A stretch of 64,000 nt of DNA, taken from NCBI RefSeq assembly GCF_018139145.2, contig NC_059500.1, positions 57,563,580-57,627,579 on the forward strand, read 5' to 3'. This DNA comes from Gymnogyps californianus (lineage: Eukaryota > Chordata > Aves > Accipitriformes > Cathartidae). Positions 24,601-36,600 of the stretch are shown here, piece after piece (position 1 is the first letter of the stretch; each line of letters begins with the position of its first letter). Under the pieces are notes generated by a model. The model was not told the DNA's origin and did not search any database. It saw only the letters and a program-made list of their open reading frames with translations. Made by a program: the position numbers and the translations under genes.

Positions 24601-27600
24601 ATAATAATAATTGTAATGAAAAGGAATATAACCAAAAAATGAGAGAAATAAAACCAAAGAAAAGACAAGTGTTGCACAATGCAATTGCTCACCACCTGCT
24701 GACAGATGCCTGAGCAGTGATCCACCCCTCCTGGCCAACTCCTCTCCATTTATATACTGAGCATGATGTTCTATGGTATGGAATATCCTCTTGGCTAGTT
24801 CAGGTCAGCTGCCCCAGCTATGCTCCCTCCCATCTTCTTGCACACCTGCTTGCTGGCAGAGCACGGGAGACTGAAAAGTCCTTGACTTAAGATAAGTGCT
24901 ACTTAGCAACAACTAAAACATCAGTGTGTTATCAACATCATTCTCACACTAAATCCAAAACACAGCAGTGTACCAGCTACTAAGAAAGAAATTAACTCTG
25001 TCCCAGCCGAAACCAGGACAGGGGCAAAAGCAAAAGTCCCTGAAAAATTAAACTGGAAAATCTAAATCTTGGTGTCTCAAGTTGGCCACTGAAATGGACA
25101 AAAAAAAAATCTTTAAAAAACATTACTTTGATTATTTAATTAAAGGACTGTTTGGCTAAGTAAACCTAATTGCTTCATTTTGTAATTTTTTAAGTGCTTA
25201 CTTTTTCTGCAAAATTTTCTTTTTTAATATACTTTTATACACAGGTCTATAAATTTTCTCATGAACAATTACCAAGCTAAACCAATAAAAATGTAATAAT
25301 CTACTGACTAGTCACAAACCTACAGTCTTGTCCACTGCACAAACTCATAATATGCACTTTTATTAGTTACAGGTAGATACTTGTTTGAAAATAGTATTTT
25401 AATACAGTTGCAACTTACCAGCATAATCCTGAACATTTACATTTCCACTGGCTTTTATTATGTTACGTACAAGGTCTACATTTTCTTGAGCAACAGCTCT
25501 ATGCAGTAAGGTCTCACCATAAATATTCCTCTTATTGATTGTTGAAAGTAAAATGGGGCAAACAGGATTTACAGAATTCCTACCAAAGGCTTCTTGTCGT
25601 GAAAAATAATGTAAAAGATCTGTTGAACAGAAAAATACCTTTCTTATTTTGGCTTCACTTTGCATTACAGTTAGTAAATAAGCTTTCTGAACAAAAAATG
25701 CTCATTCGATCTCGTAGAAACAAATATCTCAAAAAACACATTACCAATTGAATAATAATACCGTTCAATAAAAGATGCCATAGTGAATTCCATAACAAAA
25801 CTCCAACTGAAATTCAACACACAGGAATATGACTTTGTACAAGTGTGTTAAGTTTAGACTTTTTCCTTTTTAATGACATTTTGCAAAGCGCATTGTTTCC
25901 CACTGGATGATAAAACTGCTATTCTAGGTTACAATTCATTACAAGATGAGCATTTCAATAGCTAGTCAGTTATTCAGTAATTTCTCTTTTCTTAAAAGTC
26001 AAATTTATCAGCAGTTCTTTTGTACTCATTTATGTTTTAAAACCTCTGCTTTGTGAGCAAGGAGTATTTACACTAGGATGGTGATTGAGATTAGCTCCCT
26101 CAGATTGCTTCTCCCCATTACTTCACAACCAGCTCAGCCATTTCTGCAATAAATGAAAGGTGAACAGTTGCTTGGGAATATGAGGCCTAAATGCAAAAAA
26201 TAAAATGTAAAAGATACTATTTTTAATTTTTAGCTAATTATTTTACAAAACAAATGCTATCTCCCATTATGCACTCATTACAGTTTTCAGCTTGGGTGAC
26301 ATTATTTCCAATACATAGATGGGCTGTTCTGCACTTCACCAGCAGTGCCATCCCAGCATCCCTTCATACTGTGGCGAAAAGCATCCTGGCTACTGCCTCT
26401 TCGGAGAAACAGGGAGGGAAGAAAGAAGGGAGGAAGGAAGCGACAGGAGGACTGCCTGCAGGAAAGCACACTGCATGGCCTAGGCCATTAACTGATCTAC
26501 TAATGAAAAGCCTTGGGACAGCAGGCTACATACACTGCTCCTCTCCACACGCTGTGGCAGATGTGGCTCTTTGGCCCTGAAACTCCACCTGCGTGTCAGA
26601 AATAGACATTTTAAGTATGACCTTAAAACGCATAGTTCTTCTAGAGCTGTAACTCACAAAGCCTGATGTCTCTGTTGTTTTGTGTATGGTGATATACTGT
26701 GAGCTCAGACTAATTCCCAACCTTCTTAAGTTCTTGACTCTGTGCAGATTTTTAGAATCTAATAGATACGGGTTTACCCAGGACCTTTCCTCAGCTGAGC
26801 ACATGGACAGTCCCTCTCCTCTACCTGTCCAGCCCTGCAAGACCTGAATCATTTAAGATACTGCAGTCCCTAGTCAATGCTGGCCTAAACTAGCCAAGCA
26901 GTTCAGGAGGAACTAAACCACACAGACATACATAGAACAAGGCACAGTGTTATGTTACGCTTAACCCAATTTAGCTTGTTACTTCAAGAGGACCTATTTT
27001 CCATCACTTCTACCTTGCCTTCCCTAGCACCTTCCTTGTGTCTGACCTTGCGCAAAATAAGTGATGCTTGCTGATCCAAACTGAAACTTTTCGTGGAGCT
27101 GTTTTTTCAGTGAATTACCAAACTAAGATGACTCACAGACTCTTGATTGCCAGGTCTGATGCAAATGGGAGGTAAACTTGCTACATTGGATTAACACAAA
27201 GCTACCTCTATAGGCAGTGCAACTCTCTGCAGAAATCATGCTAAAAAAACAACAGCTTGGTTTTTGAGTGGAAACTAGTACGTCATTTTGAAATAGATGA
27301 GCAGTTAGTCATAAAACTTTAAATCTCATCAAAACGGTGCTTCCACTGGGAATAATTAAAACCCTGCAAAAAAGAAGGTTTGTTAGTTGGAGGTAGAATT
27401 ACTCATATTTTGTAAGATCTATAATGTAGCTGTTACAGTTCAAATACTTCCAAACTTTGTAAGCTGTTTAAATGATTGCAGGTGCACAGATAAATCTAGA
27501 CTGAGTGGGCTTAAACAAAAAAAAAACCTTTTAAGACCCCAATCCTAGAGGTGCTGGAGTGAGCACTTAAGTGAGGAAATTCTGTATTCTCCTACACTCT

Positions 27601-30600
27601 TCCTCTGCGAGTCAAAGAATTTCTCTGCATGCATCTTCAAAGGATGAAAGATAGTAATCTTTCTCTCTGACTAAGCACATAGCAAGGAAAAATACTTCAA
27701 AGAGTGCTCCATGACTGTGGTAGTGAAGGCCCTATAATCCTATATTTAAAACAGACAGGATAACAACAGCAGGCATTCAAAATAGAATAAGCTGTTTTGT
27801 ATAGGTCAATTCTTGGGGATGGCACTGCCCTCAGAATGATGTTGCACACAGAATACTAGATTACAGAAGGATATATAAATGTATATCAGGATCTACATTT
27901 TCACTCTGCATGAAAAGATTTTTCTTCTGCTTTTCAGAATACACCATAATTTTTTCATATATAACACTGCGATAAAAATTGCATCCTGAAAAAATTCTCA
28001 TGATTCTTAAGGAGTTCATGCAAACAAGTCAACTGCTAGGTTGCTAATATGTAGGTTCAAAAAAGTGAGGGAAATTATCAATAATTATTAAAATGAATGT
28101 TTATACCATCTTTTTAAAAGAAAACCATGCCACAATATACTGGAATGGTTATGAATTATATTTGATTCAGTATACATGTTCAAGTAAAAAAATAATCTGT
28201 ATGATAAACATCAGAGAATATCTTACTCAGTTTGTTTTTGAGTCTCTTGCTCCTTCTTCTCTGCTTAGCTTTTCTATCTTCATTCAGAGTTACTTCTTGG
28301 CATATGTTGGTTTCTAGATCCTTCTTGTCTTTAGATTTCTGAATTTTACTGAAAAGATTTGCTTAGAATCAACAAAAATATTCTCTTCTCTATATAAATT
28401 GATGTTTATAGTAGAGCTAAGAATGTGAATATATTTGATTTTAAAAGGAAGTCTGTAATAGCATGCAAGTATATAGGCTAACTTAGGTAGTACTGAACAA
28501 AGAGTAAATCAGGAGAGAAACTAACTTCCAGATCTTTAAATAAAAGGTAAAACCGCTACCTTTTGATCATTTAAAGTCATTCACATGAGGAATGAGTACT
28601 CTGTATGCATTATATTTGTTACATTAATTTAAAAGAAGAATTTAAGAATATTATGCATGATTTTGTCATACTCAGAATCCTTAGCTTTGTTTCGTGTTGT
28701 ACTGCCACTTTGAGACATCCTCTGCTGAGTCTCTTCTACTATTTGGTGATGACTGGAAACATGATCTCTGCACTTTCTTGAGGAAGTCCCTCTTAGCTGC
28801 ATTGCTTTCCTTGATGTTGTTTGGGCTGCTTCCGCACATGCTGCAGCCTCCACTGAAGGTGAACTTCCCTCACCAGTTTGCTTTTCACTCAAGGTAGCAC
28901 CCCAGTAATCTGAAATTACTTCTTTCTCTCTCTGCTGATCACCGACAGGCTGTGACACAAAAGAAATATTACAAGCAACTGGTAAGCATGCAGTTAAAAC
29001 AAGGGCTGTATATATAAGAGCTCCAAGAACACTGTCTTATAAATTACATGTGTGCTTACAGACAATGGAGGGGTTGCTTAAGTGAATAACTGGAATTCTA
29101 CAGATACGAGAGACAGAAGCTGCCATAGGAGAGGCAATCCTAAAGTAGTATGTCACACAATGTGCCCCTGGCAGAATTAGCCAAGGGAATTAGGATACTC
29201 AGAATCACAACTTAAATAATAAATCTAGGCTGGCTGACAGCAAACGAAAGTTGTTATTATCTGAAAGTTGTTTGGTTGGACATACGAAATGACTTAACAA
29301 ATTTCAGTTTCCTATGGACATGAGCTCCTGTCCTAAAAAATAAAGTGATGTTTAAGATGTCTTAAGCTAGACCATCTTATCTCACTCTTGCACAAGCCTA
29401 GAAATGTGCACAAGATCAAGAACTGTGTTTCACCTGAGGTTCAGTAACACCCAGCTGAGAAGTTATTTCTAAAGACATACGATCCCTGAGCTACAGCCAC
29501 CACAGATGAAATTCACTTCACCCACCTTCAGCCTTCTAAAAACCAGGCATCTAGATGACACTAGGCATCCTCGTTAACCCTACCATTGGTGAAGAGGAGA
29601 CGCTACTTTCAGAGATGATGGTGATTCATCTTGTCCTAAGTTGTGCAAAGGGGAACCTAAATGATTGGTGTATACCAGAGGTTTATCTCTAACAGTAAGG
29701 GAGAGAAATACCAACTCTAAAGATATGTTAATTTGAGTTACTTGAGTTTATTCACTGGTTTAGTCAACTGAGTGCTGCTGAGTATCACCCAGGTTGCTGT
29801 AACCTGGGTACTCATTAGTTTATTACACACTTGAGTAATGCTGAAAGCTCTTAGGACACACCCTCAGCACACATGCATACAAATTCTTTCACAGTGATGT
29901 GGGAGAACTTGTTAGTCATTTCTTGGGACACAGATGGAAATAGAGGATTTGCTGACTAATTTTTTTAATTGACATATTCAGCAGAGAGGCTACTGAAGAG
30001 GTGAACTGCATTCCTAGAAGTGGTCCCTCTGGGTCAAGAGATGATGCATGTTAACATGGCAGTTGGGGAAAACCAAATACTTCAGTTTACAAAATTATCA
30101 ATGCAGTACTTTCCATGGCATCACATCTGCTATGGGAGGAGGGTTAGAGAAGAAAAAGAAAACATTTCAAAGAGAAAAAAAGCCACTTGCTTTATAAGGG
30201 ACCATATATTAAAATAAATGGGCCATCCAGCATCCTGATTGCATCTACAGGACAGCACAGGCTCTCCTCTTTTGGGTACTTGTTTCACCACAACAAGGAT
30301 ACTCTGAAGAAACAAGGACAAGAAAAGATCAAGGTGAACAATATACTGTTAGAATGCAACAGTTACTAAAAAATTAACTGGGATTTTTTCCTCATTAAAT
30401 TGCCTCCCTACTTTTTGCCTTCAAGAACAGCAGATGGAGGCACAAAAAAAGTTAAAACCAATCATTAATTGACAAGAGGTTATAGATCCCCATTCCCACA
30501 AGACCCTGCTTCATAATCTTAACTGCAATATTGAGTAAATCTGTACATTAAGCTTCACACAGCTGTGCTACAAATTTTAGAAATCAACACTTCACTGAAA

Positions 30601-33600
30601 GAGCTTTTTAAGTTGCTATGGTTCTGAGACAATTAGCCTAGAGACCTTTCGGCACCTTGAAATTAGCTATCTTTGTGGCACATTTTATTAGGTACTGTTA
30701 TATTCAGTTAATATTACCAGCAAAAGATGGAATTGACTCATAGTCTTTGGATGCTTTATGTCACTGTGGGGAAGCAAAGTGGCTGTAAAACTACCCTAAA
30801 TAGCTAGTTATACATGGCTGATCATTGATTTGCAGCTCCAGATTATTCAAAGACAACACAGAGCAGAGAATCTGATTCCAGGTTTACAAGGGATGTCTAC
30901 TACACTCTATAGCATAAACATACGTCTTCTATGTGTCCTTCTCTTTCCCTCATTATAACCTAAACAGGAAGAGACTATAGCGTTGCTTTCCCTTCATGTT
31001 CCCCTCCAGATTTCTGCATTCGTGTTGTTGAATCCAAATGACCTGTTCCAGATCACCTTTACAGCACTGGACATAACATTCTGGAAAGAACAGCACAGGG
31101 TAAGAGAAGAAAACAGAAAGAAGGATCACATGTTGTATCCATACATACTGGCTTCTTCAGGGGAGGACATGAACATAAAACCATGCCTCAATTTTTTCAG
31201 TAAATCTCGCATAGGCAGAACTAAACAAAATAAATGCACTTCTAAATATAAGTGTAAAAAATGCCCGTAAGTAATCTTTCTAGTCTACAGGAAAGACACA
31301 GCCATAATTTCTTTTGCAATAGTTGCAAACCATTTGTATGCTACAGCGGTGAGAACTATAATAGCAGAAAACAGCATACTATAGTCTGGAGAAAAAACAG
31401 AACTGGATGGGGTAGGAACCTAGAGTTGGAACCGGCTGGTGTGTGCCAGTGTGCTACAATGAAATAACAGAATAGTGTTTTGGAACTTCCCTCAGAGAGA
31501 ACGTGAGACATAGAAGATGTACAGGGGGACCAGGAGTTTTTGGAACTCCCATGCTGATTCTAGTTTTCCACATCAATCACTGAATTAACTTTACTAGGAT
31601 TTCCCATCCCAGCAAGCTCAGTCATTTTCATAACATGGATATATCAAAACAGAAGAACACTACTGGACTTTTAAAACAAAAACAATTGAAATGTATTAAA
31701 CATGTAAATTATTGATGCCAGTTTATTCTTTACTAAGATTCACATCTCCAGGTAATTTGGCTATTCTAGAAAATATTTTATGATCAACATAAATTTTCAA
31801 ATATTAATTAAACTGTGTATATACTTGCTCATTTGTTGTCCTCTGCAAGTTAGATCCTGTTAAGGCTTTCATTTCTTCCACCTGAATTGCAGCAAACTGA
31901 GGCTCAATCATGTTTGTTATTTGTGTACAGTTATCATCTAACTGGGAAATATTGGGTTCTGAATTTAACTGCTCTCCCTCGGTGTTAAGCCGTCTCTCAT
32001 TTGGCACTACAGGAGTGACAGGTTGTACTACAGATCCTGACAAGGCATTCAGAGCTGTCACAAGCTGTACTGGCAGGGCATCACTGCTCTCATCTGCTGA
32101 CGGATCAATGGAAAAGGCATGACCCTGACACTCTAACTTGTCAGGCAATTGGTTTATCATTTTAAGACTCTCAGAATCACCGAGGGATCTCAACAGATCA
32201 CTGATTTCAAATTCACCAGTCTCTATACACTGTTCAGTGAATGCTTCCATGAAAATCTTCCCTGGGGACGTCAGTGAAAGATCTGTATCATTATTAGGCG
32301 AATGTTCTTTTACTCTGTTATCTGTGTCAACAATGGTCATGCAGGTTCTCTGGCAATCTTCTAAAACATGCAGAAATATATCCTGTGGTGTCTGCTCCTT
32401 TGGAACCTTTATTACATCCTCCAGAAGGGCATCTACATAGAGGCTTATTTCTGGAGAGAGATCTTCATGATTTAATTTCTGTGAAATCTAAACATTAAAA
32501 AAAAAAAAATGTTTACAAAAAGGAATGGAACAATTCTTTCTAAAAAGCATATAATTAACATTCACTTTAGAAGTCATCCATATATATACATATATTTTAT
32601 TTGCAATTTTTGCATAAACTACAAGACTCAAAGCCTTCCCTAAGAACTCATACAATTTCTTAACAAGGGTTAGACTGAGGTCTCAGTTTCAAAAGTAGAG
32701 CACTTCATCTGTTGACTTCCCAAGCAGTGAAAATCCAGAGTAAGAGAGCCTAAATCTGGTATAAAGTCAAAGATATTATGCCATTGCCAGTGACCTGAGG
32801 GTGTTAAAGGGCTTTAAAAGAAAGGCATTAAAAATTTATGTCACCCAGAAATAACAAAAGTGAACATATTCACAGTAATATAAAAGCATCATTAGTAAAA
32901 CACAATATGTGAGTTTTGATTACGTGTTTATGGGGATCCCACACAGGTATGGAGCATTTGTGCCTCACAAGCTTCAGTTCAAAACCTTAGGAGTATGTTT
33001 GGAAGCTGCACGTTTGAGTTTCCACAGAGTACAGAACCACAAAACTGTAACTGTTCTTGGAAAAGTAATACTGCTACTGTTTTTCTAATCACTTTGAGCC
33101 GCTTTCAACAGATGCACCCATTTTTATACCAATTAATAGCTTTTTAATTTTTTTTCCTATCCCTGTTTCAAATGCTTCTGCAGGAGAAAATCAGATAACT
33201 CAGCAGACCTAAAATCTATTTTTTCTACGTAACATTTGTATATAATAGTGCTGTTGCTTAGTAATACTGGCTCTTAAGAAAAGCTCTTTCAATACATTTT
33301 TAGTCTCTTGCTGCCAGCAAGTGGCAATACTGGGCAGTGCAAGAATCCTTTAACCACTAAGACAATTTTCATAAAGCTCACACACAATAAAACAGAAAGG
33401 GCAGAAACCTGACAGCATTGCCTCATGTTCAGTTTATAAGTCATTATAAATTCCTGATACTTTGTTGAAAAATCACTTCCCAGTTTGCTGTTTCCTATCT
33501 TGTACCTGTGCAGATAATTGTTCCTTTTTAAGTACTAACTACTTCTTACTTTGCTGTATTGAATTACAGTTTCTTTTTAAACCACTTCTCTAATTTGTGA

Positions 33601-36600
33601 AGACTTTAAACAATTGGGAAAAAAACCCACTGGCATAACTTCCTGTACTTGAAGAACTGTGGTATAAACAGCGTGTATGTGTATTACAAATTCCCTAAGA
33701 AAAAAGCTTGGTGCATTTGTTGAAGGGCAGGTGAAACTTACATTTACATTAATGGAGAAGGATCAGGCAGGCATAAATGACTAATTTTGCAAGATCCTAA
33801 AAACCCAAATACCAACTGAAATCCAACACTTAAATATTACTGGTGTTCACAAAACCCCCATCCAACTACAGGTGCCTACATTTCTTTAGCACTTGTTTCT
33901 GTTGCCAAAATCCTGTGGGACTTGCTCTACAAGTAATTAAAATCTGCAGAACATAAAAAAAGTCAAAACTCCCTCCCTAAAACCCATGCTCAGCTGCCAC
34001 TTATCCACAAAGACACTTAAAGCCCCAGTGCCTAAGGTCCCTGTACCTTCAATTATCTGTTGAAAAGGAACAGAGGAGTTGCTGAAGGAGCAAGGCTGAG
34101 CCAGCTGGGAACTGAACCAAAACAGGGAGTTCTCTCTCCTGTGGACCCCAGTCTGGTAAATATGGTCTGAATACACAAAAGTTTCACTCAAAGGAGGAGG
34201 AGGATTCCCCCTCAGTCAGTAGCTCAGCAGTAAAATATCAACACTGTGGTAAGTGCAGGTTCAGCTCCATCCTCCACCAAAAGAGCTATGCTTCAAGCAA
34301 CTCGTTTAAAAAAGGGGTTCCTATGTAAGAATGTGTCTTGGTTTTAGCTGGGATAGTGTTAATTTTCTTCTTAGTAGCTGGTACAATGTGTTTTGGATTT
34401 AGTGTCGAGAATAATGTTGATAACACGCTGATGTTTTAGTCGTTGCTAAGTAGCACTTATCCTAAGTTAAAGACTTTGCAGTTTCCTATGCTCTGCCAGC
34501 AAGCCGGTGTGCAAGAAGCTGGGAGGGAGCATAGCCAGGACAGCTGACCCGAACTAGCCAAAGGGATATTCCATACCATAGAACGTCATGCTCAGTATAT
34601 AAACAGGGGGGAGTTGGCCTGGAGGGGTGGATCGCTGCTCTGGCATCCGCCAGCAGGTGGTGAGCAACTGTATTGTGCATCGCTTGTCTTTTCTTGGGGT
34701 TTATTTATCTCTTTTTTTTTGTTATATTCCACCTTCATTACAATTATTACTATTATATTTTACTATTATTACTGTTATTATTATATTTTATTTTACTTCA
34801 GTTATTAAACTGTTCTTATCTCAACCCATGAGTTTTACTTCTTTTTTTCGATTCTCCTCCCCATCCCACTGGGAGGGGGGAGGAGTGAGCGAGCAGCTGA
34901 GTGGTGCTTAGTTGCTGGCTGGGGTTAAACCATGACAGAATGCCAAAGAGAAAAAGGTATCTCTCTGGCATAAGGCTATTAATTCTTTTTAGGGTCTGAA
35001 TGCCAACCATCTCATGGCATCTGTGAATCTCTTCCACTGAGCATGAGCACACTACTTTGAAAGCCTTGATTTAAATCCCACTATCCTCATGTCTCAATTA
35101 TTTCCAGTACAAATCCTAATCAAGGTGCTCCTTAATCCAGGCACAAATCCTGCTGATCTTCTAGCATCAGCCCAGAATCTCTTATCTCCTCATCTTACCC
35201 AGTAAGCACACACTGGGTAACAGCGGAGCGTGGCCACAGTCAACTCCAGCCTCAACTGATTCAGAACCTCGCACCAGAGGAAGCAGGTGGACAGGGAAGT
35301 CAAGCAGAGGTCTCATCTGAAAAAACCAACTTACTTGACAGTGGATATAAAAACTGTGTTAATAAACTCACTGCACCAAAGGTCAGTGAGTGAGCCAGGC
35401 TTAGCCAAGCCTTAGATGTCTACCCCTCCCTGTGCACTACATGAGCAAGCTTAAATCTGGCCTGTCAGCTCCAGCAGATGGCAAGTGCATTCACATCACC
35501 TTGGTGAATCTTGACATGCAAGGACTTTTTTTCTCATGTGTTTGAGAACAATTAAAAAGTTATCAAAATTGGTGGCTATTTGGTGTCACAGACTGTGGCT
35601 TGCAAATGTCACAAGATAAAACTGGACTAATACTGAAGCATAAATAATAAGGGTGGAGTGGAAATGTTAAGTGGACTCCTATATCTGCTAGCTGTGAGTC
35701 AAACAACAGCAGAGAAGTTCAGCCTTTCAATACATACATGTAAAAGAATCACTATAAAAGAGTTAGGGCTTCGGAAGCATCAACATTACCAGCTTTTGTA
35801 AGAACGCTGAGCTGAAGATTACTGCAATATACTGGGACATGAGGGATGCACAGAGAATCACAGAATAGTTGAGGTTGTAAGGGACCTCTTGAGATCATCT
35901 AGTCCAACCTTGCTGCTCAAGCAGTGTCAGCTGCAGCAGGCTGCCCAGGACCATGTCCAGTCAGGTTCTGAGTATCTCCACAGGTGAATGCACAACCTCT
36001 CCAGATAACCTGTTCCAGTGTCTGACCACCCTGACACTTAAGTGTTCTTTTGTGTGCAGATGGGATTTCTTCCTTTTTAATTTGTGTCCTTTGCCTCTTG
36101 TCCTATCAATGGGCACTACTCAGAAGTCTGGCTCCCTCATCTTCATTCCTTCCTGCCAGGTGTTCATACGCATTTGTAAGATCCCTCCCAAGCCTCCTTT
36201 TCTCCAGGTTGAACAGTCCTAGCTCTCTCAGCCTGTCCTCATAGGAAAGATCATAGAATCGTAGAATGGTTTGGGTTGGAAGGGACCTTTAAAAGTCATC
36301 TAGTCCAACCACGCTGCAATAAGCAGGGACATCTTCAACTAGATGAGGTTGCTCAGAGCCCTGTCCAGCCTGACCTTGAATGTTTCCAGGGATGGGGCAT
36401 CTACCACCTCTCTGGGCAACCTGTTCCAGTGTTTCACCACTCTCATCATAAAAAATTTCTTCCTTATATCTAGTCTGAACCTACCCTCTTTTAGTTTAAA
36501 ACTGTTACCCCTTGTCCTATCGCTACAGGCCCTACTAAAAACGTCTCTCCCATCTTTCTTATAAGCCTCCTTTAAGTATTGAAAGGCCACAATAAGGTCT

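Noticed and set aside
24423..24738. Reading frames with TAT/AAT-rich text within the LTRs (also 34,614-34,911 and 62,940-63,273)
   Set aside because: They lie wholly inside solo LTR sequence and have no viral protein homology.
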